Shown here piece after piece: positions 34,064-46,410 of a DNA stretch of 64,000 nt. Both the position numbers and the translations under genes were made by a program. Numbering within the stretch: position 1 is the stretch's first letter; each line of letters begins with the position of its first letter. This DNA is from Siphonodentalium dalli. Taxonomy: Eukaryota; Mollusca; Scaphopoda; Gadilida; Siphonodentaliidae. The notes under the pieces were generated by a model. That model worked only from the letters and a program-made list of their open reading frames with translations. It did not search any database and was not told where the DNA came from. The stretch covers positions 67,216,278-67,280,277 of the forward strand of contig CP136066.1 in the NCBI GenBank assembly GCA_032622095.1, written 5' to 3'.

Positions 34064-34275
34064 TGTGGTATAGTTTCACTATTGAGTGAAGTGTTGTACA
34101 TCGATTGCATTGACGTGTGAAATCTTATGTCCTTCGTCACATATTTTGTTATTTGGTATAAAGGGTTGACCCTCTGTTAAATGACTTAATATAGTAACAC
34201 CCGCGTCGGCTGGTACTCAGGCGACTACAAGGTCGCAAATGAAGCATGACTGGTAGAGATTGATAACTCTGGTTT

Positions 34276-34808
34276 CAGAACCCTGTGCCAATGCATTCTC
34301 TTATATATGCGAGTCGAAAATAGGTCGCCTCGCATATATAAGAGAATGCATTGGCCTAACAAATTTTATATTATTTTTTATAATTGTTAAAAAATGTAAG
34401 AAAAAGATAAAAAAATTTAAAAAAAATTGTTAAAGAATGCAAGAAATAATGATAAAATATGATAATTTTTTTTAATGAATGTAAGAAAAAAATTGATAAA
34501 GAATGTCAGAAATTTTTTATAAAAAATGATTAAGTTGTTAAGAATATAAGAACAAAAAATACAAAATGTTATAGAATGTAAGAAAATATTATAAAAAATG
34601 ATAAAAATTAATAAAGAATATCAGAATAAATGATAAAAATTGTTAAAGAATGTAAGAAAAATTTATAAAAAAAAGATTACCTTTTTAGGCCAATGCATTC
34701 TCTTATATATGCGAGGCTACCTATGGTCGACTTGCATGTATAAGAGAATGCATTGGCACATGATCTTTAATGTTGCACCAGCGCAGCTCCCGTAATGAAA
34801 GGGTTAAG
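34276..34808. mobile_element. Hairpin MITE with expanded A-rich spacer
   Basis: Hairpins at 34287-34355 and 34689-34757 are separated by ~330 bp of GATAAAAA/AATGTAAGAAA words. The right end is GCACCAGCGCAGCTCCCG then AATGAAAGGGTTAA. Compared with 33533-33778, the spacer has expanded more than ten-fold. Confidence 0.75.
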
Positions 34809-35819
34809 AATTTTTAAATAGTTTTGTGTTAAGATAACTCAATATCCGCACTTCTCCGGACATTCGGGTTCCATAATTCCCTTGAATGCAAAGGACAGTT
34901 TTGTTCGAAATTTGTGTTCGGAGTTGTAGTTTTTATTATTTCAATGTGTCTTTCTGGGACATGCAATGGTCGTAGATATTTCACGTATGTATCGAGTTTC
35001 CACCTATTTCGATACCGGTAACAAATCAATAATATCACTCTCTTAAATTTGTTTCATCCTATATATACATGTATGTTACTCTCATTGAAGCTTTAATTGT
35101 ATTGCCTCATCATTACTTATTGTTAAATTTTGAGTAGTGGGGTATATCTAAGTGGATAGCATTTGTACCCCAATCCATGTTTGTCATACCTGTGCATGTA
35201 TTGGCAATAAAATATGTTTAACTAAATAATATTAGGTGTATTTTGGAGAGCAAACCGTCGGTTGACTTTATATGAATTTTACACTTCAGCAATCTATCCA
35301 GCCATTTGTCGCTATCATGTCACCTCAAGTTCCTCCATCGTGCAAATAGAGAAATGGGAGCCATTGTTTAGCATAAATTCATTATTGTATTCCTTGCTTG
35401 TTCTACATGTAGCTTTAGATAAATAAACATATGAAAAAAACCCAACTATTTTGCCAGTGTTGTGAATGGGAATATGACATATTTTCTAATTTATACCCAA
35501 TGTACCATTGTATTTTGGGATTTCTAAAAAAAAAGAAAAAGAAATGTCACTCAGAATTGACTATACCCCCGTAATGAAGCAACTCGTGCGCGAATTTATA
35601 CCCTGACCTCCAATAATTTGTAATGTTACGTTCCATGAAGTGTTTTTGAATATAATACCCATATTGTATTAATTTTATTTTCATGAAAAACCTATCAGAC
35701 TGAGTTTATTGGCCCAAGGTTATATAAAGAATGCATTGGATATAGGTAACATCATCAACTCGCTTCCATATAGGGTATGCGTTGGTTTTGAAAATTGGTG
35801 CAATCCGTTGATTCTACGC
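34809..35819. other. Non-coding, no clear feature
   Basis: No supported gene. A GAGTAGTGGGGTATATCTAAG patch near 35131 followed by AATAAA (35207) looks like a retroposed or terminal fragment, but no promoter boxes could be assigned. Confidence 0.35.
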
Positions 35820-36470
35820 ATCATATCACATCCGACCTTGACCTTTGACAAACCACAAATGCACACATATTGCGACACACCCTCAACCTTAGGTTAGCCA
35901 TCACACATTTGTTCGTTCAAATCATGTGATGTACACACAAGTTATGGAGCGGATACGAAGGGAAGTGTCTGGTGAATTAATCGAGTGAACGACCTTTTCC
36001 TGTGACCTTGACATTCAACGATTGGAAAAAAATATTTTGTGCGCGACACATCGTCTCCTCATTATAGGAGCATGCAGCTATATATGCTGAGTTTCAACAT
36101 ACTCCAATGAAGCATCGCGATGTTATGGAGCGGACACGATCGAAGTTTGAAAACACCCTGTGACCTTGACCTTTGGCAAACCACAATGCATACCTATCGC
36201 GACACACCGCCACCCTCAGGTTAATCGTCACGCCTTATTTTGTTGAACTCGTGTGATATACACAAAAGTTATGGAGCGGACACGAAGGGTAGTGCCCGGT
36301 GACTTAATTGTCCTGTGGCCTTGATCTCCAACGATTTGAAAACAGTTTTGAGCGCGACGTATCGTTTCCTCATTAGGAATGATTATGACAAGTTTCAACA
36401 GAATCCAATAAAGCATCGCGATGCCATGCATGGAGCGGACACGAACAATCTTACAGACAGACCGACGTCC
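35820..36470. repeat. Tandem repeat, ~300 bp unit, about two copies
   Basis: Each copy runs GACCTTGACCTTTG, CAAACCACAAnTGCA, TATnGCGACACACC, then AAGTTATGGAGCGGAyACGA and CGATTnGAAAA. Copies start near 35835 and 36161. A CTTACAGACAGACCGACG end near 36450 resembles the tails of other dispersed elements in this genome. Confidence 0.7.
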
Positions 36471-37384
36471 CGACGTATGCCCCGAATGAAAGAAAAGACA
36501 TACACTAAATTTTGTTTCGGGGGCTTAAAAGTACCTAATGTAACATTAATGAATTCATTGATAGGTGAAGTAACCAGAAGCAACCAAGAGTACATTATGT
36601 ATCAATGTGCTGTCAATTACTTCCGGAAATATGGCTTCTAGTTTTCTAAATGTGTACTTCTGAAATGTAAACAATGTACTGAGGTAACAACAAGGTATAA
36701 CATTTCTTATATTTTGCTGCGTATAGAAAACAAAAATAATGAAAATGTCAATGTTGCTAAACTTGGAGAGGGAATAATGCCATGCCTTATGGCGATAAAG
36801 AATGCTGAACGTTTAAATGTTTAAGTAATACTAAGTGATACTAGCGGTTATAGACCGCGAGCTACCATATGGCCACCCTCCCCCGGTGCGGATTTTTGCC
36901 GACTATGTTTTTCCGATAGAGGGATGTATTTCACACATTTTTCTGCTTGTTTGCCACTCGGGCGTGGGGGCTTTTTCATTTTATAGCGATTTTCAACGAA
37001 CTACTGTGATTTTTTGCGATAAAATCCTTATTGGGGGTAGGGGAAAAATTTATCTCAAAATTAATACTAAAACTATAGGTATATTTTCAAACACAGTTTT
37101 ATTCGAACTGTATATAATAAGTGTCTGCGTCGATAGCGTTAGATGGGCACTTGACTCGACATGTTTCTTAAAGTGACACCGATTATATTATTTTTTATTT
37201 ATTTTGAAGATATATCGGAAAAAGCACAGTGTGTGAACTTACGCATGCATAACGTAATTAAACTATGAACAATACCGATGTTTTCATGATTTTCCACGAG
37301 AACATAGGCCAGGGCAGTTTTCTACAACATTCCACGAGCACATGGATGTATATAGGTAGTCAATGGTCTCGTGTTTGGAGGCCA
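36471..37384. other. Non-coding between repeats
   Basis: Contains open frames of ~110 codons (around 36315-36641 and 36835-37176) without recognisable domains or splice-consistent module structure. No repeat boundary assigned. Confidence 0.35.
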
Positions 37385-40300
37385 TTGAATTCAAGATGGC
37401 CGCCAAAATTGATTATCTGACCTGGCAAATTTTAATTCGCAATCACTCAGGGGGTTTATGAGGTATAAAGTGGTGCGATATGTCGTTCTATTGATAATTG
37501 AGTACTCCTTATTTATATGTATGAATAAATTCATTTATTCAAAATGGCCGCCAAAATGGCCACCGGAAGTGGAAAATATGACTTTTTTTCACTAATATCT
37601 TCTATATCAGTTTCTGCTGTTTGGAGCTGGTTGAGGATTGTGACCTTATTTTTGTATATTTATATTACGTTATCATTGGGGTAATGTAAAAAGCAATTAT
37701 TGGGTTCCTAACCCCTTCTGATACCTCAAAAGTTTGATTTTACAGAACGCGGTATAACATTTCACCAAAAAAAAATAACAATTCGGTTTCTATACATATT
37801 TCAACAAGGAAGGAGCAGAAGCAGAACTGTGGAATGTAAGTGAGACATACCATAACCCATCGATATTCCAACTCATAGGAACAAAAGTTGTTACTTTGGC
37901 TCAAAATGGCCGCCAAAATGTGGAAAATGGTAGATATTGCCCCAGTGTGCCCTGCAGTCGCTTACAAGATGTAGTTGATGAATACAATTGGATATTCTGC
38001 CTTCTATACATTGAACACTAATATACCTGGTGCACTTTGGTTAATTGTCACTATTGTAATAAAGACATTACTGGGGAATATTGGATTTTACTCTCACAAA
38101 CTTGACATATATATCGGCAAAAAATCTCCTCGGGTTTGAACCATGTTTGTAAAACAAAATGTAACTATCTTAGTTTTGAAAGGTGTTTATTGTTTTTGAT
38201 CTAACTTAAATGTGTCACAATAAGGTGTTTAACGACCAAATTACTCAAGATGGCTTCCAAAATGCAAATAAATTGGGTAAAAAGTTGATTTTCACATATA
38301 TCCGGAACATAATGCTGTGACGTTCTGAAACGATAGCACAGTGTGACTCACTTGGTTGTTAGACATGTTAGTTAATCGACTGACAACTAACTATTATATT
38401 CTGGCTGTCACAGTACATTATGATTCATTGACATTTAATTTTAATGTATGTAGTGTGGAATTGTGCGAAAACGCCTTTTTTGGGGATTCTGGCCATGTTT
38501 TTGAAAAGAAATTGACAGAACGAAACGGAACTGAGAGGAACCATAATATGTGACTACTCTAGCTCATTAACATAAAAGTTTACCAACTGTTGTCAGGAAA
38601 GTCGTTTAGCATTTCCTCCATTGTGTATAAACGCCACCAAGAAGGAGGACTCTCTGACGTGAACTCTCTATCGATTAACATATCATTGAGTTATTGTGGA
38701 AAGCGATACCCAAGATGCACATGTACAACCCACCAGTAACATAAGTCACTTCATATATAAATAAACACCACACAGCTGACAATAATATAGTCGCTCGCTA
38801 TTTACACCTCACCCATCACCGTTCACCAGAACTTGTGAAAACCCATGCACATCACACATGACCATACACCTATCAGTAACAATGCAGGTACACCAGGTAT
38901 AGGTCCTACACTTGACCCATGACCATATCGTCACAATATTACACATATTCACCACATTCATTATCATACAGTCAATCATTGTATACCTATTGACATCACC
39001 ATTGGCCATACAGTCACTTCAATTGTACCTATTACCCACACACATGGCCAAAATAGCCACTCGATATATGCATATACACTCCACCATGACTGACCATATA
39101 GTCAATCCAGGTATACATATGCACATCGACAATGGTCATATAATCACTCGCTTTATTCAAATGCCCCTCATCCAGGTATACACACGCACCTCACCAATGG
39201 TCATATAATCACTCGCTTTCTACACATACCCTCGCCCACGACAATACCACACGTGTGTATACCCATACACCCCACCCGTGACTATAGAGTCACCCATGTA
39301 CCATATAGTCACTGTATGTATACATATTCACCACATTCATGATCATAGTCAATAATTTCATACATACTGACCTCACCATTGGCCATATTCACCCCATGTG
39401 TACCTATTTCCCCACACCATGGCCAAATAGCCACTCAATATATGCATATGTACTCCACCCATGACATACAGTCACTCCAGTTGTACATATGCACCTCACC
39501 AATGGTCATATAATCACTCGTTTATACACATATCCATCATCCAGGTATACATATGACCTCACCAATGGTCATATAATCACTCGCTTAAAACACATACCCC
39601 TCAGCCATGTCAATACCACACTTGTTTATACCCATACACCACACACAGCCATTAATTTAGTCAACATACAGGTAGACCAGGTAACTCAGTGTATACCTAT
39701 TCACCACATCCATGATCATACAGTCCCTACTGGTACACATATTCACCACGCCATTGGCAATACGTTCACTCCCTGTAAATCTACTGGCCACGCCCATTGC
39801 GAAATAGCCATTCTCAAGATAAACATATACACCCACTCATGACTATAGAGTCACTCCAGGTATACACATGTACATTGCCAATGGCAATATGGCCACACTA
39901 GCTATACATAGCTCTAACCCATGACTAAACAGCCACGCTTGTGTATACCCGTACACAACACATGACCATACAGCTATGAGTCACCATACATGCACACGGG
40001 ATATACTCCTACATCTGACCATCACCATATAGTCACTCCATGTATACCCATTCACCACATTGCTGATCATACAGTCACTCCTTGTACACATATTCATCTC
40101 ATCAATGGCCACACAGTCACTCCCTGCATATATATTCGACATGCTCGTGGCCATATAGCCATATATGGCCACTCGATATATACATATACACCCCACACAG
40201 AACCACATAGTCACTCCAGGTGTACACATACACATCACCAATGACCATACGGTCCTTCCAGATGTACCAATACTTCGCACACACGGCCAATCATACTCCC

Positions 40301-41548
40301 CACACATGGCAATTCAGCCATTCGCTGTACAACCACACACGCCGGCATTGGTCATACAGCTACTCCATGTCTACCTATACATTCACCAATGACAATGTCC
40401 ATATATACATAAACAACACGAGATGACCATGTAGCTACTCTCTTGATATCCACAATCATATCATTGTCCATACAGCCACATCGTACATTCCCGTACATCG
40501 ACACATTACCATACAACCATACATCACTCCCTGTAAACATATTCATCTCACACATGACCATCCAGCCACCACTTGTATGCATATACATCTCACAGTGGAC
40601 ACCCCACTCGGATATATGTGAAAAATGAACCTTTTACCCAAGTTAGTTGCCATATGGAAGCCATCTTAAGTAATTTGGTCTTTGAACACCTTAGTGTGTC
40701 AGATTTAAAATAGATCAAAACAAATAAACATCTTTCATACCACAGTTAGTTAAAGTTTACTTTAAAAAAAATGGTCCGTACATAAAAAGTTAATTTTTGC
40801 CGATATTCATGTCAAGTTTGTGAGAGCAAAATCCAATATTTCTTGTAATATCAGTGGTTACAATACTAAAAAGTAACCAAGGTGAATCATACATGTTGGT
40901 ATTCAACAGATAAAAGGCGGAATGGCCAATTTGATTCATCAACCACAACTTGTAGGCGATTGCAGGGAACGCTGGGGCAATATTTACAATTTTCCATATT
41001 TTGTAGGCCATTTTGGTGGCCATTTTGAGCAATTAAGTAACTAATTAAGTAATTAATTAACAATTTGGGTTCTAATAACTTGGAATTTTTACGGGTAATG
41101 GTATGTCTCACTTACATAACACAGTTATGTTCATTCCTTTTTGAAATGTGACTAGAATCCCAATTGTGATTTTTTTTGTGAAACATTTATACCGCATTCG
41201 GAAAAATCAATTTATTTCACAGATCGGAAGGGGCTAGGCCCCAAAGAATTTCTTAGTTCATTGGCCCAATGATCAGTTAATATAAATTGTACAAAATAAA
41301 GTGACAATACTCGAACAGTTTCAAACAGCAGACACCGATATAGAAGATATTAATGAAAAAGTGTCATTTTTCACTTCCGATGGCCATTTTGTATATTTGA
41401 CACTTATACATACCTATACATAAGGAGTACTCAATTATCAATAGAATGACATATCGCACGATGTAATAACTCATAAACTTCTTGAGTAATTGCGAAATGA
41501 ACTTTACCTGGTCAGATATTCAATGTTGGCGGCCATCTTGGATTCAAA
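37385..41548. mobile_element. Large fold-back element, ~0.93 kb inverted arms
   Basis: The left arm (about 37385-38306) and right arm (about 40609-41548) are reverse complements along their length with moderate divergence. Shared blocks in order include TTGAATyCAAGATGGCC, GATAATTGAGTACTCC, TAAGTGAGACATACCAT and TACTyAAGATGGCTTCC. The loop (2.3 kb) holds a minisatellite and no transposase. It could be a Foldback-type element or an old inverted duplication; no target duplication was identified. Confidence 0.8.
38820..40608. repeat. Degenerate minisatellite, ~40-60 bp unit
   Basis: Dozens of units alternate CATAyAGTCACTCCAGGTAT-like and CACATACACCwCACCmATG-like words. Unit length varies, and larger blocks are repeated: the GGTCATATAATCACTCG block occurs at about 39132, 39198, 39505 and 39565. 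All open frames here (Thr/His/Ile-rich) are artefacts. It fills the loop of the fold-back element. Confidence 0.85.
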
Positions 41549-44168
41549 GACCGATAACTCTATAAAGCCCCCTTAGCCAGATGCCAAACAACCGGCAAAT
41601 TGAAGGACTGATATAGTTCTACAAAGATATCATAACCACCAAAAATCCGCAATGGGGGGAGGGGGGTCTACATGCAGCCCAAGCTCTATTAACCCAAAGA
41701 GCCATATATGCAGCTTGGAATCAATCAGATGAACACATTTTGTTGTAGGACATGCAGCAAGAGATTTAGTCGTGCAATGTGTACAATGATCACCCCGATG
41801 ACCCATATGAAGTTTGGTGACGATCGGGTGAGGGGTGTGGCCTGTAGGGTGTGTCAAAGGAAACTTTTGGCGGACGGAAAGACACACACAGACGGACGGA
41901 CGCCAGTCCGTTTCAATCGCTCAAACATGACTTTGTCAAGTTGGGTTAAAGGCACGGGTGGCGTTCGTTGCAGAAATATTTGTTCAAATCGCCATCAACA
42001 GAAGGAATATTAAAATGTATATAGTTTTGTTCATATGGCAAACATAATCAACGCGTAAATAGTATATTGTCGTCAAGATGTACGGTGGTCGGCGTAAACA
42101 ACAGCCTGTTGCTGTTACAGAAGTTGTGCTTCTGTTTATATAACATCGCTCAATTCTATTGGTTAATCACACAAAAATGATATAAACGCTCTTTATTATT
42201 TCCATATCAGGAAAACAATAATACATAACGCTCTTTATGTTTGCCATATCCCGATCTAAACAAAAGTCAGGAAACGTAACTTTTTTTGCTTTTGTTTACA
42301 TAACAAAGCTAATAAAATTGACAATAAACATACTGTCTATGCCATATTTCTGATTGGTGTGAGAACAAAGTATGTCTATAATTTACTGTTCTTTCTGTTT
42401 ATGGCGGTTTTTGACGGAGGTGCATATTTTAACGGCATACCCACCTCCAAGGCCGCCCGTGTCTTTAAAACAAACTATTAATTGCAAAACTCCACATATA
42501 TATATATAGCAACTTTCAAAGAGCGTCCCCAATGAATCCGAAATACACACACTCATCATCTAATTATCCAAAGTTATAAAACCAACATATTTCTCTATTA
42601 TATATATTCAGTAATCCAAAGGCAATAATCGTCAACTCGGATCTGGTAACGCAGATAAACACACAAATGTATAAAAGTGTGTCATTATCTCCAATAGTAA
42701 TTTTCTTATCGCTATATGGGGAGATGGGTTAGCGAAGATGTTATAACATGTGCCCCAATCCCAAATATGTCAGTTGTACATAAATGATCATACACCATAA
42801 TATATATATACATTAATGCAGCAGTACGTTGAGGAGCGTTCATATCCAGTTTATTTGTCTGACCATATTTTATTAAGCATGTCACATGCGGTCATCAAAC
42901 AAAACATGTTATACAAAACATTAATCAGAATTAACGCTCCCAAAGTACTATTCCTTTGGCTTCGGGGGTAAAAACTATTTTATTCGTGTCGAAGCTCAGA
43001 TATCGATTTTAATTTTTTTTTTATTTCTCGAGATATGTACTTATTTGTGGACTGGGAAATAATGCGACAATGGGACGATTTCGGACAAAATTGCGGATGA
43101 AGATGGATAACTCTAACATCAAGTGGCAATACGGCCATATGTCGTGATAAGGGATAATACGGCAATACTTCGTTGAACAACAGGTTGATAAATAACACGT
43201 TTTGGGAAATTTTATAACATAGTTGGCAGTTGTTAGCATTATGTTGTTGTAATTAATCAATTCTAAAGCGTATTTTGAAGAAATGTTATAGTTGTAACTT
43301 GATGATATGGGGACCGTCTGATCGGATTGAGTACATTTAAGAGGAACAATGCGGAATGAAGCACAATTATGTTACAGCAACATACTGAATACTCATCTTC
43401 CCAATATTAGAAATCCGTAAACTTACTTCTGAAAGAAATATGTGTAAATTGGGATAGAAAATAATCAAAATCACAGATATTCGTCGAGACGCGTGAAGTA
43501 ATTAATTTAGTTTTCAGTATGAACCAATTTTGAACATGTGAATATACAATTATAATTTGATATTGTTTCCACAGTGCTTCACATTACGAAAAATAAGTGA
43601 GTGTATCAGGAGTGTATTATGAATTGCCGTGATTGTGCACACCCTGGATGTATTTATGTATCCTGGCGTCCTCAATAAATGCGCACATTCTTCGTAGCAA
43701 CAGGATGTTGTTATTGTTGTTTATTTGAGGTTAGGGAAGACTGAACTCATAGTTTGAAATCGGCATGGGACATGTAGTACGAAAGACATCTATAGCCATA
43801 TATGTGTGCCTTCACTATCGTTAAATTAAGCGATATAATATTCAAGCTTTAATCTAGTATGCATAGACGAATTTGTTCACGTCTTTTGTTTGCACAAAAC
43901 TATTGTATTTTTAATCCTACCACTAGGACCCTATGTAGTCAAGTAGCTGATGTTGTATCCAAACACTGTAGATTGTTAGTGACCACCATTTGTAAAAGTA
44001 TTGTTAATATTGAGACGTGTAATGAGCTATTAATATTGACGCATATCAGTAAACATAAGCGGCCCAAAGTAATGATAACAAGAGGTTGTTGCCGTTCTTT
44101 GCTACAGATAGACAGTTGTGTGGTCGGCGAAGTACAACGTATACAAAAACTAAAAGTGGTGACTAGAC
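41549..44168. other. Non-coding with scattered repeat fragments
   Basis: A TTTGGTGACGATCGGGTGAG...ACACACAGACGGACGGACG tail (41810-41905) resembles dispersed element ends. Inverted AAAGAGCG-type R1 tails lie near 42185-42240. A 120-codon frame at 43859-44221 runs into the MITE at 44169 and has no domain support. Confidence 0.4.
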
Positions 44169-44511
44169 TTAAAGGGGTACTGTATACTAAATCCGGCCAT
44201 TTATGTGATATCTCCTTTTAACAGAATATATGCAAAAATTAATGAATTTTAAACATATATGAGTGTAAAATACACTCATGTGTTCTTGGAACGGTGCAAA
44301 CAACATGGTAATTATAACAAAAATTAATTTATGATTGGAGTAAAAATTCATTTGTTATAATTACCATGTTGTTTGCATCGCTCATAGAGCACATGAGTGT
44401 GTTTTACACTCATCCGTGGCTCAAATTCATTCATATGTCGCATATATTCTGTTGAGTATAAACGGAGATGGTCCCATAAATGACCGGAGTTAGGGTACAG
44501 TACCCCTTTAA
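44169..44511. mobile_element. TTAA-flanked palindromic MITE
   Basis: TTAAAGGGGTACTGTA at the left and TACAGTACCCCTTTAA at the right, with TTAA at both ends (44169-44172, 44508-44511). The interior folds on itself almost completely. GTGTAAAATACACTCATGTG pairs with its counterpart near 44390, and AACATGGTAATTATAACAAA pairs near 44352. Consistent with a piggyBac-type non-autonomous element. It inserted 35 bp upstream of the PAN-like fragment. Confidence 0.85.
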
Positions 44512-44545
44512 ACAGGCCCTGGTGGAAGGCAAACGATCATTGTAT

Positions 44546-44737
44546 ATGTTGATCTTGTGTTTATCGCTCCGTTTATGTCTCGCGACTCAACCATTTTTTC
44601 GGACAATCCACATGAGTTATCTCAACGAGTTTGATGGAATATCGCAGTCACATCATTTGGGCGACGTTTCGATTCCAAACTATCGTTTGGCTCGAGATAA
44701 TCACATGTACTACGCAAAAGTATGGCGATCATATTGA
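44546..44737 (+). pseudogene. Truncated paralogue of the signal peptide/PAN exon
   Basis: ATG at 44546 opens MLILCLSLRLCLATQ, a plausible signal peptide, then HMSYLNEFDG, DVSIP and MYYA. These line up with HMKHLNKLDG, DVLIP and MYCA in the exon at 52239. After that point the PAN cysteines (CASICLSNEC in the intact copy) are missing and the frame ends WRSY-stop. A weak GTATGG donor could end an exon after the codon for Lys in MYYAK, but that is phase 0, unlike the phase-1 donor of the intact copy. It is most likely a damaged duplicate; a divergent working first exon cannot be excluded. Confidence 0.55.
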
Positions 44738-46229
44738 AAACATTTTCCCTTACTAATAATATCCATTTTATCACGCATTCAGCATATCTGTTATCTGTGC
44801 ATCGCTATAAACAACAAGAAAACCATGGTAACGCCCTCAAGATAATATTATTATATAGGCATATAATTATATAATATAAAATATATTGGTTTCATGGATG
44901 CACCACTTCCGAATTCCGTTAAAATAACTAATCCTTCAAATTATTACAACATTTACGGCTTTTCACTGAAGGTTTCTCATTCATCACAACAGAAAGCCTC
45001 ACAATGCAGACAAAAATATCTACTAATCGGATTAAATGCGCCCCCAATACTTCGCAATACGACATTTAGTCTACTTTCCAACTGAGACATACTTCATCAG
45101 CATTGTTAGCTGTTATATTATGCATTGTGTTCCCGAAATAAAATCTTCAAGAGTGGCCCACCCATTGTTCACACAAGGCGTTTGTCATTTTGTTGGAAAT
45201 GGGTGTTTGGTTATAACCAATAATATATTGGTGTATCAATGCAATGCCAGTTGCATGTTTGGCGATGAACTTTTCAACCAATTGGAACGCATGCGCCCTT
45301 TGTGAACACATCATACGTAACGTATATATATACATATCTCATAATTATCATAAGATTAGTTTGGCACGTCCGATTTAAAAAATGTGTTCATATGCTTTCT
45401 CACAAAGCACATACTATACACATATACACAAAAATTACATATAATCAACTATATACACATAGCCAATATCTATATAGACATTTTTCACAATCACTACATT
45501 AAAGCTCCAATATTTATTATGCCTAATATTATGATCTAGATAGCGTTACCTTTTCTGACTATGGTTTTCTTGTTGAATATGTCGTGTGGTGTTTGCATGG
45601 AATTATACACAACGCACGTCTGGCACTTAACTGCTAGCCAATTGACTCTGCAACTCATGTAAGTCTGAATTACAAAATTCCACCTTCGTCTGTCAAATAT
45701 TTCCCTGAGTACACGATATACCCCCATAACACACCCCATCCTTCAAAAAATCCACACACATCAAGTTCTACAATAGATCATGCCATGAATATCATCTCTG
45801 ACTAACGCCCGTAGAGATAACATTCCACCATAATAAAACCTGGGAACTTTCTGAAGTTTTTGACAGGGGCCTTATAAAGTCGAGAAAATAACGCAGAGAA
45901 ACTATTTCTTAGTTATTAGCTGTTCCTCAATAATATATACTTCACTGTACGTGAAGGTCCCAACTCGAAATTTCCCGATTTAAGTGACTTTGTGATAATA
46001 TTGCTTTGCGTCGCTTACAATTATGGAATTTCTCCTGGGTAAATAATTCGATGTTTATTGCGATATCGGCTCAAAACAGGTAATAACTAAGAAATATGTT
46101 CCCTGCGGTATTTGTTCGACTTTATAAGTTTCCATCTCAAAACATCAAAAAGTTCCCAGGTTTTGTACTGGTAGAATATGATCTCCACGGGTGTTGACCA
46201 GAGTATAGATTCATGGCATGATCTAGTAC
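44738..46229. other. Non-coding, nothing firmly recognised
   Basis: An 89-codon frame at 45036-45305 contains several cysteines but no matching module spacing or splice sites. No repeat family assigned. Confidence 0.35.
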
Positions 46230-46410
46230 AATATTATATAAATATTGCACGGCTTGGAGGTGACTATGCCAAAATAGTGGTCCGAGGGGACTATTCCTCC
46301 ACCAAGGACCACTATTTTGGCATAATCACCGACAAGCGCGCAATATTTATTATATTTTATCGAACGTTTTTCATTCTGTCCCAGGACCCATAATTTCAAA
46401 CAATTCACAA
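46230..46410. mobile_element. Inverted-repeat MITE family R2, copy 1
   Basis: CTATGCCAAAATAGTGGTCC pairs with its reverse complement around a short loop. The flanks are AATATTGCACGGCTTGGAGG and CGCAATATTTATTATATTTT. The tail CATTCTGTCCCAGGA is shared with the copy at 62093-62258. Confidence 0.75.

Noticed and set aside
35131-35215. tRNA or tRNA-derived SINE
   Set aside because: No cloverleaf or A/B promoter boxes could be assigned, and no tRNA was recognised anywhere in the window.
38912-40628. Several Thr/His/Ile-rich frames on both strands
   Set aside because: All derive from the degenerate minisatellite inside the fold-back element.
43859-44221. 120-codon + strand frame with several cysteines
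   Set aside because: Its 3' third is the TTAA MITE at 44169 and the cysteine spacing fits no module of the cluster.
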